Shown: positions 1-8,933, counted from the stretch's first letter. The stretch is 64,000 nucleotides of DNA from Kaistella yonginensis (GCF_030409525.1 NZ_JAUFQB010000010.1:124001-188000); one strand, 5' to 3'. The notes: a model not told the origin generated them from the letters alone. Numbers and translations are program-made.

Positions 1-926
1 GTAATACCAATATTCTGCTCAGTTGCATTAAACCAAATGGTCGCAGAATCTGATTTTGGCAAATGTGTTATTTTGTAATCCTTTAATTTTTCATTTAAAG
101 AAACTATTTTTACGTCTGCTGGATTTCCTTCAAAAGTCATTAAAATTCCACCTGCAATTTCTTTCATCTCTACATACTTTAACGGTTTTTTAGAAGGGTA
201 AAGGTCAATATTCAATCCAGAAACACTTTTATTTAAAGTAATTTTTTCCTTTAAGAAACCTACTTTTTCTTTTCCAAAGTCGTAGACCGAATTTGCGTTG
301 CTGTCTTCAAAAGCTAAAATATGATAATTGCCAGGAGCCAAATAATTAAGCTCATAATATCCGTCAGGATCGGCTTTCGTTATGTAATAAGGTTTTTGCC
401 GATAATTCATAGAGTCTTTTTCTTGGTAGAGGCCAACCACTAAACTCCCTTCTTCCTCTTTTTTATCTTTTTCTTTAAAGAGACTTTTTAATTCTCCGCT
501 GATATACAAACTGTCGATTTTTTCACCCGTAGAAAAAGCAAAATTATAGTAGGTAAGGGCGTTTCCTTCATTGTTATCTACAATTGCATTTCCAAAATTA
601 AAGTTGTAGGTGGTGTTGGCTTGCAAAGTATCTGCCCATTTAATCAGTACATATTTGTTGCCCATTCCAGAGGGAAGAATTTTGGTGATTTTTTGCAAAG
701 GTGGCGAGATAATCAATTGTTTGTTAATATCTTTCAGCACAATGTATTCATCAAAATCAATCCGAAGTTCTCTGATGTCTCGCGGCACATTAATTCTGGG
801 ACTATCAATATTGCTTCCGGTTACTTGCGGGGGAATACTGTCTTTTGCACCTCCCACGGGCGATCCAACTCGTGCGCACGATGCCAAAAGAAAGCTGATA
901 AAAACCAGAAATAAGAATCTTTTCAT
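1..926 (-). CDS. Ig-like (Big_5-type) domain lipoprotein, 3' end outside window
   Basis: This reading frame is open from an ATG at 926 down to the window edge, so only the first 308 or so residues are seen. The N-terminus is a lipoprotein signal with lipobox LASC (Cys17). A segment around residues 35-120 (PPQVTGSNIDSPRINVPRD, then a beta-rich stretch) resembles the bacterial Ig-like fold found in many Bacteroidota envelope lipoproteins. It is followed by a carboxypeptidase-regulatory-like stretch containing YYELNYLAPGNYHILAFED. The likely location is the envelope; the function is unknown. It lies 28 bases downstream of the serine hydrolase gene and could share its transcript. The family assignment is from pattern recognition only. 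Confidence 0.75.
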   Translation of the reverse strand, partial: MKRFLFLVFISFLLASCARVGSPVGGAKDSIPPQVTGSNIDSPRINVPRDIRELRIDFDEYIVLKDINKQLIISPPLQKITKILPSGMGNKYVLIKWADTLQANTTYNFNFGNAIVDNNEGNALTYYNFAFSTGEKIDSLYISGELKSLFKEKDKKEEEGSLVVGLYQEKDSMNYRQKPYYITKADPDGYYELNYLAPGNYHILAFEDSNANSVYDFGKEKVGFLKEKITLNKSVSGLNIDLYPSKKPLKYVEMKEIAGGILMTFEGNPADVKIVSLNEKLKDYKITHLPKSDSATIWFNATEQNIGI

Positions 927-954
927 GAAAAGGATTTGTGCAAAATTAAGAAAT

Positions 955-2214
955 TTATTCGCTGTAACTGTCATTAGAAATATTCTGTTTCAGCGTATCG
1001 GTTTCATTCATCGCTTTTTGAAATTTTTCTATTTCATATGGGAAGTTTTCAAACAAACCAGAAAGAGCCAAAGCAGTGTAGATTCGTGTAGAATATTTAT
1101 TTCCGATGGCGATAATGGTCACTTGAGATTTTTGTAAATGGGCGAAGACTGAATTTGTTCCGTGCCACCAACCATTATGATAAGTGAGTTTTTCCTGGTC
1201 ATCAAAAACCTTCATTCTAAAACCTAAACCGTAATTATTAATTCCAGGTCGCTCGTTGCTATAAGGTTCGAAAATCATTTTTTTCAAATCTGGCCGGAGA
1301 AAATCCTTTGAATAAAGGGCTTTTGAAAAATTTAATAAATCTCTTGGCGTGGTATAGATGTTTTTATCACCAAAAATAACATCCAGCCGATCGTAGGGAT
1401 AAACTCTAGGGCCACGTTGAAAAAAAGATTTTGCCGCCGTTAGGGTATCCTTCTCCTGAAAAACGTATGAATGTTTCATTTTTAAGGGGCGAAAAACCAT
1501 TTGCTTCATCGCTTCGGGAAAATTTTTCTCAGTCACTCTTTCAATAAGTAACGCCAATAGGGCATAGTTCGTATTGCAATACATAAAACCAGTGTCCGTG
1601 GGACGTGCAAGTTCGGGTTGGTAGCGAATGAGTAAATTTAAAATATCTTGATTGGTTAAATATTTCTTTGACAGTTCCGGCGGTGCGGGGCTTATTTTTT
1701 CAATAACATATTCGTATTTTGGCAGCCCACTTCTTTGATTTAAAAGGGTCAAAATAGTCACTTTTGGATAGGGAAATTTCGGAAAATACTTCGTCAGTGG
1801 ATCTTCTAAATTAATTTTCCCAGCTTCTACCAGTTTGAGGGTAGCCATTGCGGTAATCGATTTAGAAATTGATGCGACATGCAGTGCAACTGTATCGTTA
1901 ATCGGTTCTTGGTCGTTTGCCTGAGCAAAGCCACGGTAGCCTTCGTAAAGGATTTCATCGCCTTTAGCCACCATAAATCCGCCCCACAGATTTCCTTTTT
2001 CCCACACATTTTTATAATATCGGTCCAGTACTGCTACAAGTGAATCTTTGTTTTCTAACGTATGGTCTTTATTCTTAAAAACACCATCTAAATCAACATT
2101 TCCAAAATTAGGTAAGGTGGTTTTGATTTGTTCTTCTTCAGAACTTTCTTTTTTACAAGAAAATAGAATGAGTGCAAATAAAATTAAAACGAATAAGGCT
2201 TTTGAAAATTTCAT
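955..2214 (-). CDS. Serine hydrolase of the beta-lactamase / class C PBP family, lipoprotein
   Basis: A 419-residue lipoprotein with lipobox LFSC (Cys20). The three active-site motifs of the family are present: SISK (Ser115 nucleophile, Lys118), YCN in the segment FMYCNTNYALLALL, and HNG in place of KTG within YHNGWWHGT. Such proteins are envelope-anchored D-Ala-D-Ala peptidases, esterases or peptide hydrolases. The sequence alone does not separate these activities, and true beta-lactamase activity is not implied. Length and motif order are normal for the family. The ATG at 2214 gives a complete signal peptide. The Ig-like lipoprotein gene follows closely, so the pair may be co-transcribed. 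Confidence 0.85.
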   Translation of the reverse strand: MKFSKALFVLILFALILFSCKKESSEEEQIKTTLPNFGNVDLDGVFKNKDHTLENKDSLVAVLDRYYKNVWEKGNLWGGFMVAKGDEILYEGYRGFAQANDQEPINDTVALHVASISKSITAMATLKLVEAGKINLEDPLTKYFPKFPYPKVTILTLLNQRSGLPKYEYVIEKISPAPPELSKKYLTNQDILNLLIRYQPELARPTDTGFMYCNTNYALLALLIERVTEKNFPEAMKQMVFRPLKMKHSYVFQEKDTLTAAKSFFQRGPRVYPYDRLDVIFGDKNIYTTPRDLLNFSKALYSKDFLRPDLKKMIFEPYSNERPGINNYGLGFRMKVFDDQEKLTYHNGWWHGTNSVFAHLQKSQVTIIAIGNKYSTRIYTALALSGLFENFPYEIEKFQKAMNETDTLKQNISNDSYSE

Positions 2215-2295
2215 GAAGAAGTTTTTGGCTTAAGAAATCTCTGCAATATAAGGGAAATCCGAGACAAGAAGTAAGATTTAAGTCATAAACTAATG

Positions 2296-3231
2296 TTAAG
2301 TTTGCAGAAACTGGGCATCTATTTTATCTACAATCACCTGTGCCAGTTTCTCCTTGCTTTGAACCGTCCAGCCCGCAATATGTGGGGTTATAATTGTTTT
2401 TTCAGAATTTAATAGGAATTGTAAGTCGTCATTCTCGGTGTCTAGATTTTCAAATGATGCTTTTTCATATTCCAAAACATCAAGTGCGACTCCTTTTATT
2501 TTGCCAGATTTTACGGCTTCTACTAAATCCTTTGTTTTAACATTTTTCCCTCTGGCGGTATTTATGAAATAAAAGTCTTTCGCCATTTCTAAAATGAATT
2601 TTGCATCGATTAGATGATGCGTTTCTTTCGTAATGGGAAGATGAAGGCTAAGGATATCAGCTTCTTTTTTTAATTGATCTAAAGGAACTTGGGTCGCAAA
2701 TTCATCGCCAATATCGGGCAATATATCATGAAAAATAACTTTAGATCCAAAACCTGAAAATCTTTTGGCTACAGCCTTTCCCATGTTGCCATAACCAATC
2801 AATCCAATGGTTTTACCGAGTAATTCGTCGCCGCGATTTTCTTCTCTTTTCCAAATTCCATTTTTCACTTCCAGAGACGAAATAAACAATCGGTTCATTA
2901 AAACCAGCAGCATTCCCACAACATGTTCTGCCACAGCATCACGATTTCCTTCCGGTGAACTGATGAGTTGGATTGCTGATTTTTTCGCAAATTCAACATC
3001 GATGTTTTCCATGCCAGCTCCGACTCTAGCAACGAATTTTAGATTTTTGGCATGTTCTAAGAAATTTTGATCAATAGGAATTCTGCTGCGAATGATGATT
3101 CCCTCAAAATCACCCACTTTGGCTAAGACCTCTTCATATGAAGACGTAAAATCCTCCACCAAAGTAAATCCTCTGGCGCTAAGTTGTTCAGTGATTAAGA
3201 GATGGTTTTTATCGAGCAGAAGAATTTTCAT
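2296..3231 (-). CDS. D-2-hydroxyacid dehydrogenase (phosphoglycerate dehydrogenase-like)
   Basis: NAD-dependent oxidoreductase of the SerA/2-hydroxyacid dehydrogenase family. A Rossmann motif is visible (TIGLIGYGNMGKAVAKRF), and the catalytic Arg lies in INTARG, with Glu in the LEYE region and His in TPHIAGWT. There is no C-terminal ACT domain (about 311 residues), so it resembles the short SerA-like enzymes used for serine synthesis or for reduction of 2-oxoacids. The substrate cannot be assigned. I chose the ATG at 3231 (MKILLLDKN) because family members begin there; an upstream in-frame start at 3270 would overlap the thioesterase gene. The gene follows the thioesterase by about 28 bases on the same strand. 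Confidence 0.85.
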   Translation of the reverse strand: MKILLLDKNHLLITEQLSARGFTLVEDFTSSYEEVLAKVGDFEGIIIRSRIPIDQNFLEHAKNLKFVARVGAGMENIDVEFAKKSAIQLISSPEGNRDAVAEHVVGMLLVLMNRLFISSLEVKNGIWKREENRGDELLGKTIGLIGYGNMGKAVAKRFSGFGSKVIFHDILPDIGDEFATQVPLDQLKKEADILSLHLPITKETHHLIDAKFILEMAKDFYFINTARGKNVKTKDLVEAVKSGKIKGVALDVLEYEKASFENLDTENDDLQFLLNSEKTIITPHIAGWTVQSKEKLAQVIVDKIDAQFLQT

Positions 3232-3259
3232 ATCGGTAATGATCAATGTTAGTTTGTGT

Positions 3260-3775
3260 TTACGAACCAAACAATTTCTTTAATTCCACAGAATCTGCAG
3301 CTTTCATTCTGCCCGATAGAATCAAGGAAAGTTCTTTTCGGCGAAGTGCAGCGTCAAATCGTTGAATTTCTACTTCGGTTTCGGGTACCATTTTGGGAAT
3401 GGGAATTGGGCGGTTAAATTCGTCTACCGCTACAAAAGTGTAAATTCCTGAGTTGGTATGAACTTTTTTTTGATTAATCGGATCATCTAACCAAACATCC
3501 ACATAAATTTCCATTGAGGTTGAAAATGCTCGGGAAACTTTGGACTCTAAAACCACAATTCCCCCTTCCGGAATCGGGTGATCAAAGGAAACGTGGTTTA
3601 CAGAAGCGGTTACCACGCGTCGCTCGCAATGTCTCGCGGCAGAAATAGAGGCGCACCGATCCATTTTAGCTAAGAGTTCACCACCGAAAAGATTTCGTAA
3701 AGAATTCGTTTCATTTGGCAAAACGATATTGGTCATTATGGTTAGCGATTGGGACGCTTTTTTGATTTTTTCCAT
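3260..3775 (-). CDS. Acyl-CoA thioesterase, hotdog fold
   Basis: A single hotdog domain of the YciA/BACH-type acyl-CoA thioesterases. The signature NETNSLRNLFGGELLAKMD is clear, and it is followed by the core strand VTASVNHVSFDHPIPEGG. The enzyme hydrolyses acyl-CoA esters to free acids in the cytosol; chain-length preference is not readable. The start at 3775 (MEKIKKAS) keeps the usual N-terminal stretch ahead of the hotdog core. It overlaps the end of the upstream HU-like gene by 34 bases. An ATG at 3736 would avoid the overlap but trims the first strand. Translational coupling with the upstream gene is plausible. Confidence 0.85.
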   Translation of the reverse strand: MEKIKKASQSLTIMTNIVLPNETNSLRNLFGGELLAKMDRCASISAARHCERRVVTASVNHVSFDHPIPEGGIVVLESKVSRAFSTSMEIYVDVWLDDPINQKKVHTNSGIYTFVAVDEFNRPIPIPKMVPETEVEIQRFDAALRRKELSLILSGRMKAADSVELKKLFGS

Positions 3776-4506
3776 TTGTTTTTTGAATAATTTTTTGCAC
3801 TCCATTTTTTAGCTGGAGGTTTTAGGGGCACAATCGCTTTTTGTAGAGAATCATTCTTCAGAGAATCTATCACTAATTTTACGGTGTTTAAAGAGTCTGT
3901 CTTTAATGAATCAATTTTAACAGGAATGACTTCTTTTTTTGGCGTTTCGTTCTGAAAGGATTTCTGCCCGAAAATCATTTCAGGTTGGGTAATTCCAACA
4001 TAAGTAAGTCCTAAAACACCAACAAGTAAAGGAATAATCCAGAAGAACGATTTACTGAATTGATAAGTGTTGCTGTTTTTGGTAGGACTCGTTTTGATTT
4101 CTGCGATATTGATTTCTTCTAAACCGTAAAAAGCAGGCGAGAGATTTTCCGTTCTATTTCCCGAGAAAATAATTTTGCCATCTTCTAATGATAGGGTTCC
4201 TAAATTTTCAATGGGAACTTGTTGGTTTTTATGAAGCGCTGCAGTCCAACCGTTGATTTGCTTTATAATTTCAATTTCCGCGTCGATTATGGGAATTTTT
4301 TTTCGCTTGGCGAGAAATTCAGCAAAATCATCTCCTTTTCCTGTAACGTCTGCTTTGAAAGCGACTTCGGTGCCGGGTGGTAAAATATTTTCGCCATTTT
4401 TATCGAGTACTGCATTAATCGTATGCAGATAAAATGTTCCAAAACCAGGTAGGCTTATGGTTCCTTGTTTTTTAAGAAATTCGAGAAGAAATAGAACGTA
4501 ATTCAT
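3742..4506 (-). CDS. HU-CCDC81-type domain protein with one membrane segment
   Basis: The N-terminal 130 residues contain two small HU-like modules: LLEFLKKQGTISLPGFGTFY is typical of the prokaryotic CCDC81 HU domain 1, and a second module contains PIENLGTLSLEDGKIIF. A transmembrane helix lies at about residues 154-171 (FFWIIPLLVGVLGLTYVG), followed by a Lys/Ser-rich periplasmic tail. Many Bacteroidota relatives end in a SPOR peptidoglycan-binding domain. That domain is absent here and the tail is short and strongly basic, so this is a shortened variant. The role is unknown; a link between cytoplasmic DNA or protein and the cell wall has been suggested for the architecture. It heads the group with the thioesterase and dehydrogenase genes. 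Confidence 0.75.
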   Translation of the reverse strand: MNYVLFLLEFLKKQGTISLPGFGTFYLHTINAVLDKNGENILPPGTEVAFKADVTGKGDDFAEFLAKRKKIPIIDAEIEIIKQINGWTAALHKNQQVPIENLGTLSLEDGKIIFSGNRTENLSPAFYGLEEINIAEIKTSPTKNSNTYQFSKSFFWIIPLLVGVLGLTYVGITQPEMIFGQKSFQNETPKKEVIPVKIDSLKTDSLNTVKLVIDSLKNDSLQKAIVPLKPPAKKWSAKNYSKNKWKKSKKRPNR

Positions 4507-4544
4507 ACTAGGGCAAATTTATGTTTTTTGATTGATTTAATCAA

Positions 4545-4574
4545 AATAAAAAAGACCGCTCAAAAGCAGTCTCT
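4545..4574 (-). terminator. Rho-independent terminator
   Basis: Read on the minus strand, AGACTGC (from 4572) and GCGGTCT (to 4553) form a 7-bp stem with one mismatch around a short loop, followed by a run of T. It lies just after the stop of the T9SS cargo gene at 4593. Confidence 0.7.
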
Positions 4575-4592
4575 TAAAATCGTATGCAGAAA

Positions 4593-5264
4593 TTATTTTG
4601 TGAATTTAAGCACTTCACTTTGAGTTCCCTGGGTAATTTTAACCAAGTAAAGTCCGTTTTTTCTAATATTTAAATCAATGAGATTTCCATCGGCTTTTGT
4701 TTCAAAGTTGCGTAGGAGTTTTCCAGATATTTCATAGAGCGTTATTGTTAATAACCCTTTCATGGAAGTTTGCAGTTGTCCGTTAACGACTGATGACTTT
4801 TGCTTAGAATTTGGTGTAAAAGCAGATAAGTTAATAATCGTAGTGGGGCCATTTGCATACAAATCCGCAGATTGTTTTGTTGCTCCATTTTGTAAATCTT
4901 TAAACACAAATCCTAATTTATTAACAACAGTTCCTACCGGAATCTCGGCATTGGTTTGTGTAAATAATTTGCTGTTTAAATCGACAATTCCTATATAAGC
5001 CATCGCAGTACTGTCATAATTCATGGTTACATTTGAGTTGATCCATGCATCCTCGAAAGCATTTCCTGAGGAATTGTCTACGGCATTTACAAAACAGTGA
5101 ACGTAAAATGTAGGCACTTCAAAGCCGGGATCATACAAGGTATAATCATCAGTTGCACCGTAGGTTAATTTAAAAACACCTGGACTAAGAACTTCGGTCT
5201 GAATTTGTGCTGATGCAGTTGTAGCAATGATTAATGCTAGAAATAATGAATAAAGTCTTTTCAT
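4593..5264 (-). CDS. Secreted protein with T9SS type A sorting domain
   Basis: A 223-residue exported protein. The signal peptide (MKRLYSLFLALIIATTASAQ) is followed by a beta-rich domain of about 120 residues with DPGFEVPTFYVHCFVN. The C-terminus (about residues 150-223) has the features of the Por/T9SS type A sorting domain: LYEISGKLLRNF, then NLIDLNIRKNGLYLVKI and a terminal EVLKFTK. The protein is expected to cross the outer membrane through the type IX system and be released or attached to the surface. The central domain is not recognised. It is transcribed alone, with its own terminator and a likely -7 element (TATTTTTG on the minus strand, 5285-5292). Confidence 0.8.
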   Translation of the reverse strand: MKRLYSLFLALIIATTASAQIQTEVLSPGVFKLTYGATDDYTLYDPGFEVPTFYVHCFVNAVDNSSGNAFEDAWINSNVTMNYDSTAMAYIGIVDLNSKLFTQTNAEIPVGTVVNKLGFVFKDLQNGATKQSADLYANGPTTIINLSAFTPNSKQKSSVVNGQLQTSMKGLLTITLYEISGKLLRNFETKADGNLIDLNIRKNGLYLVKITQGTQSEVLKFTK

Positions 5265-5284
5265 AATGTATTGTTTTATTAAAA

Positions 5285-5292
5285 CAAAAATA
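5285..5292 (-). promoter_or_regulatory. -7 promoter element for the T9SS cargo gene
   Basis: TATTTTTG on the minus strand fits the Bacteroidota -7 consensus TAnnTTTG, 20 bases upstream of the ATG at 5264. No clear -33 TTTG is seen. Confidence 0.5.
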
Positions 5293-5342
5293 CTATAAAT
5301 TATAATAGGTGGTGTACTTTTTAGTGCAATTAATCATTTTTA

Positions 5343-7460
5343 TTAATGAAATTTCACCGTCAATCCAAATAGGTAATTTGTTCCTGCCTGTGAGAAATAA
5401 AAGGGGTTTTTATCATAGACAAAACCGTTAATTACATATTTTTTATTCAGAATATTGTTAACTAACACTTTAAAATCAACTTGAGTCCGTTTTAAATTTA
5501 AACGATATTGGGCAGTAAAGTCCGTCAGAAAATAGTCGTTCAGTTTTAGGTTTTCATTATTGGTATTGTCCAAAAACTGGCTTCCAACATATTGATTTTG
5601 AAGGCCTAGGTTCAATTTTGAGTTTGGTGAATAATTCAGAAGAACATTTCCCATCACTTCAGGCGAAAATGAAATTGGAGTATTTCCTAAACTTTCAAAA
5701 CCAGTAGCTGTTTCATTTTTAAATTCTTTATTTTCATTTTTACTTAAAGTAAAATTTCCAGAAATATTCCATTGATCTGAAAGTTTTGCTAAGGCTCCAA
5801 CCTCAATTCCCATTCTATAACTTTTACCAGAATTCAGGCGGATAAATTCGCCGATGTCATTAATCTGACCATTCAAAACCAACTGATTTTTATAATTCAT
5901 ATAGTATAAATTGGTGGTGAAAGAAACGCTACCGATTGATTTTTCGAGTCCTGCTTCAAAATCATGTAGCTTTTCCGGTTGAATTTCGGGGTTCGCAAAG
6001 AGGTCATCTCGATTAGGTTCCCGATGTGCATGAGCGTACGACAAGAAAAGTTTCCCAGAATTTATTTTATAATTCAGTCCCATTTTTGGATTAAAGAATA
6101 GCCAGTTTTTAATCAATTCCACGCCTTCATTATCGCCTTGTTGAATAATTTCAGTGTCGTAATTAATGTTTCTTAACTGCATATCTCCGTACAGCTCGAG
6201 TTTATTTATTTTTATAATCGCTTTTGCAAACCCTGAAAATTCAGATTTTGTGCCATTATTTCTATAATATTCATGTTCGAAAATTTCAGGAAAATAAACG
6301 CCAGAAACGTTTCCAAAGTGTTTTCCTTTATATTGATTTCCGACAAGTCCAAAATTTAAATCCAGGTTTTCATACGTTCCGTAAAGCGTAGAAACTCCAC
6401 CATAAAAATCATTATCGAGCCATTTCTTACGAATGAAATCTGTTCTTTTAATTTGTTGATTATCAATCATTAAGATAGGCAAATTGTATTTTGAAAACTT
6501 CGCGTCCTGTTTGTAGTTTTCATAATATCCTTTTCCTTTGGTGTAATGAAAAGTGGTCTCTAATTTCCAGTGATTCTTTAGATTTTGTTCCCATAGTAAT
6601 TGATAATGATTCTGTCGGTAATTGTCGGTTTCGTTATCATAAAAGTCAACGATGTTTTCCCAGTTTTCGTCGTAGATTGCTCCAGAATTGTTAAACTTAG
6701 GATGGTTTTCCCACATTTGCTTGTCGATTGCATTCCAAGCTTGGTAGGTTTTTTCTTTACCACCAAAAGCCAGCAATCTGATTTTGGTTTTGTACGCTTC
6801 AAAAAGTGCAGATAGATGATAAGAGTCTAAATCTGAAAAAGCACGCTCAATATATCCATCAGAATGAATCTTGGTATATCTCCCCATTACGGAAAGTCGG
6901 TCTTTCCAGAATTTTCCGCTTCCGACTTCTGCCGAATATTTATAAGTATTAAAGGATCCGTAGGAGTCATCAGATTTAATATAAAATTTTTCCTCGGGAC
7001 TTTTGGTAAGTACGTTAACACTGGCTCCAAAAGCAGAAACACCATTTGAAGAAGTTCCCACGCCACGCTGGATTACAATTTGCGAGGCTGAACTTGTTAA
7101 ATCACCAACATTAACAAAGAAAGTTCCTTGCGATTCGGAATCGTTATAAGGAACGCCATTTAACATCACATTAATGGCTGTGCCACCTACACCACGGATT
7201 CTAAAACCAGTGTAGCCAACGCCATTACCAGCATCAGAAGTAGAAATTACAGACATCTGATTCTTTAATAAAATCGGCAAATCCTGACCGATATTTTTTG
7301 AACCTAAATCTTTTTCAACGTTGATGATTTCTTTGGTTACAGGCAGTCGCTTTAGAAAAGTGATGCTTGCAATTTCCTTTGTTCTGAGGGAATCTTGCCC
7401 AGTGTTTTGTGGCAAGTAGAATGGACCTGCGATAAGTCCAAAAAAAATAAATCCTTTCAT
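5343..7460 (-). CDS. TonB-dependent outer-membrane receptor, thiamine-regulated
   Basis: A 705-residue outer-membrane receptor. The plug domain occupies about residues 45-155 (GFRIRGVGGTAINVMLNGVP and IVIQRGVGTSSNGVSAFGA), and the rest is a 22-strand-type barrel with alternating aromatic strands, ending in NYLFGLTVKFH with a C-terminal aromatic pattern. It has no N-terminal carboxypeptidase-like domain. The leader carries a TPP riboswitch, so the substrate is very likely thiamine or a thiamine precursor or phosphate. Thiamine-regulated outer-membrane receptors of this kind are known in Bacteroidota. No thiamine biosynthesis gene or inner-membrane PnuT-like transporter is adjacent. Energy would come from TonB-ExbB-ExbD encoded elsewhere. 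Confidence 0.85.
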   Translation of the reverse strand: MKGFIFFGLIAGPFYLPQNTGQDSLRTKEIASITFLKRLPVTKEIINVEKDLGSKNIGQDLPILLKNQMSVISTSDAGNGVGYTGFRIRGVGGTAINVMLNGVPYNDSESQGTFFVNVGDLTSSASQIVIQRGVGTSSNGVSAFGASVNVLTKSPEEKFYIKSDDSYGSFNTYKYSAEVGSGKFWKDRLSVMGRYTKIHSDGYIERAFSDLDSYHLSALFEAYKTKIRLLAFGGKEKTYQAWNAIDKQMWENHPKFNNSGAIYDENWENIVDFYDNETDNYRQNHYQLLWEQNLKNHWKLETTFHYTKGKGYYENYKQDAKFSKYNLPILMIDNQQIKRTDFIRKKWLDNDFYGGVSTLYGTYENLDLNFGLVGNQYKGKHFGNVSGVYFPEIFEHEYYRNNGTKSEFSGFAKAIIKINKLELYGDMQLRNINYDTEIIQQGDNEGVELIKNWLFFNPKMGLNYKINSGKLFLSYAHAHREPNRDDLFANPEIQPEKLHDFEAGLEKSIGSVSFTTNLYYMNYKNQLVLNGQINDIGEFIRLNSGKSYRMGIEVGALAKLSDQWNISGNFTLSKNENKEFKNETATGFESLGNTPISFSPEVMGNVLLNYSPNSKLNLGLQNQYVGSQFLDNTNNENLKLNDYFLTDFTAQYRLNLKRTQVDFKVLVNNILNKKYVINGFVYDKNPFYFSQAGTNYLFGLTVKFH

Positions 7461-7539
7461 TCTTTTAATTTTTAAGATTAATTGAATAAAAGGGGTCGAT
7501 TGTTATACGGATTCGGGCATCATTTAGAATGAAGTCGAA

Positions 7540-7612
7540 TTGTCCCTAAACAGCATTACCTGTTCCAGGTTCAGTGGGTATAATCTCAGCTTTTTACAGC
7601 ACCCCTTTAATT
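7540..7612 (-). promoter_or_regulatory. TPP (THI-box) riboswitch
   Basis: On the minus strand, reading from 7610, the leader contains GGGGTGCTGT, then GCTGAGATTATACCC, then TGAACCTGGAACAGG and TAATGCTG, ending with AGGGA. These are the conserved blocks of the thiamine pyrophosphate riboswitch in the correct order and spacing. It lies about 80 bases upstream of the ATG of the TonB-dependent receptor. TPP binding is expected to lower receptor expression. I did not identify a separate terminator hairpin, so control may be at translation. Confidence 0.93.
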
Positions 7613-7620
7613 TCTGAAGC

Positions 7621-7628
7621 CAAAGCTA
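7621..7628 (-). promoter_or_regulatory. -7 promoter element ahead of the TPP riboswitch
   Basis: TAGCTTTG on the minus strand matches TAnnTTTG. A start about 7 bases downstream would begin the transcript almost exactly at the first conserved base of the riboswitch near 7612. The -33 element is not clear. Confidence 0.55.
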
Positions 7629-7640
7629 CAAAATATTTTT

Positions 7641-8369
7641 TCAATAGGCGTTGTTGTTGATGTCAATATAATAATAATTGTCCCCGTCTTTGGTCACTTC
7701 AAATAATCGACCTAATTTCCAACTGTAATTTCTTTTAATTTCTTCGTATTCAAAGGGAATAATGGTTTTGCCCTTCACATCAATAATTCCAAATTTATCA
7801 TCTCTAACTGCGATAATCATTGGGTTTTTCAGATCATCGCCTTCTAAAATATACAGGTAGTCGAATTGTGGGTAAATGGCGAATTGTCGATAATCTGAAG
7901 CGTCATGAAACTTAGAATCTTCTATAATTCCATAATATTTGTTCAAAATATAGGCATGGAATAATTGCGCTTTAAATTGCGAAGGGCATTTTCCCAAATC
8001 TTCATCTTTGAAGAAATAAATACGTTTGCCACTTTGGTCAATTCTGTAATCTTCGCCATTATACCGGACAGATGCATAATTCTTTGAGCCAAATTTCCGA
8101 ATTGTAAGGTTGGGCGAATGCAAAAGGTGGCAATCTTCAGTAAAAAAACCAACATTGCTGTAAATTGCTGGAATCATGATTTTTCCTTTCTGATTAATAA
8201 AACCAGATTTTCCCTCTTTTTTGTACGGAATAAGTGCAGGAATGGAATCATTAATTTTAATAAAATCCGCCTCTATATTCGTCGAAAGCGGTCTTTTAAC
8301 AATCGGTTTTTTCTGCGAAAAAATAAGTATTGAAAAACTTAATAAAACGAAAGCGAAAAATTTTTTCAT
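7641..8369 (-). CDS. WG-repeat protein, secreted
   Basis: A signal peptide (MKKFFAFVLLSFSILIFSQ) precedes a domain with two recognisable WG-type repeats: SGFINQKGKIMIPAIYSNVG near the N-terminus and KFGIIDVKGKTIIPFEYEEI near the C-terminus. The middle is more divergent. WG/KWG repeat proteins are common in Bacteroidota; most have no known function and are thought to form beta-propeller-like surfaces. I prefer the ATG at 8369 to the TTG one codon upstream. The stop lies 13 bases from the promoter of the TPP-controlled receptor, so it is probably a separate unit. Confidence 0.75.
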   Translation of the reverse strand: MKKFFAFVLLSFSILIFSQKKPIVKRPLSTNIEADFIKINDSIPALIPYKKEGKSGFINQKGKIMIPAIYSNVGFFTEDCHLLHSPNLTIRKFGSKNYASVRYNGEDYRIDQSGKRIYFFKDEDLGKCPSQFKAQLFHAYILNKYYGIIEDSKFHDASDYRQFAIYPQFDYLYILEGDDLKNPMIIAVRDDKFGIIDVKGKTIIPFEYEEIKRNYSWKLGRLFEVTKDGDNYYYIDINNNAY

Positions 8370-8398
8370 CAATTTTAAATTAAAACAAAAATATGAAT

Positions 8399-8773
8399 TT
8401 ATAAATTTCGGAAAATAAAGAATAAAATGACGACGATGAACATAAGAACTAGAGCAGTTGAACTAAATAAAAAGTTGTTTATTTTTGGAAACTGTTCCTT
8501 TAATCTGGTTTGATGAAAGAGCAAACCAACCAAAACCAACGGAAGAGAAACGACCAGCAAGGCATTATAAGAAAATGCACTTTTAAAATTAAAATGCAGT
8601 AACTCATGCGTGGCTCTTTGTGTACCACAACCAGGACAGCTTAATCCGGTCACGCTTTTAAATACACATTTTGGAAATAATTGATAATGAGCAGGATGAT
8701 AAAAATAATAAGTCAAGCCCAGCAATATTGCTAAGGTAAAATAAATACCCAGAGGGATGTTTTTTTTGGTCAC
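8399..8773 (-). CDS. DUF2752 membrane protein
   Basis: A small protein of about 125 residues with three predicted membrane segments (near residues 8-25, 68-88 and 103-122). It carries the DUF2752 hallmark CPGCGTQRA between helices 1 and 2, preceded by KSVTGLS. The family is widespread in Bacteroidota and of unknown function; the two Cys may bind metal or be redox active. No ATG exists near the N-terminus: the frame can start at GTG (8773) or TTG (8776). I chose GTG. A TAAATTTG -7 element on the minus strand at 8831-8838 could drive it. Confidence 0.75.
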   Translation of the reverse strand: MTKKNIPLGIYFTLAILLGLTYYFYHPAHYQLFPKCVFKSVTGLSCPGCGTQRATHELLHFNFKSAFSYNALLVVSLPLVLVGLLFHQTRLKEQFPKINNFLFSSTALVLMFIVVILFFIFRNL

Positions 8774-8925
8774 CAAAATTGATTAATTAAGATTTAGGAA
8801 CGGGAAAATGGGGTTCTTTTATTGAATACGCAAATTTAATTTTTAAAAATAGAGAAATAGAAATAAAGCATCATATTTATTTTTATTCTAAATGACATTA
8901 GGCCCGTCAAAGTTAAAATAATTCG

Positions 8926-8933
8926 TATTTTTG
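8926..8933 (+). promoter_or_regulatory. -7 promoter element of the aconitase gene
   Basis: TATTTTTG fits TAnnTTTG and is placed 35 bases before the ATG at 8969. No convincing -33 TTTG is present. Confidence 0.5.

Noticed and set aside
610-1137. Long plus-strand frame opposite the two first genes
   Set aside because: It is antisense to the lipoprotein and serine hydrolase genes, both of which have clear domain motifs, and shows no coding features of its own.
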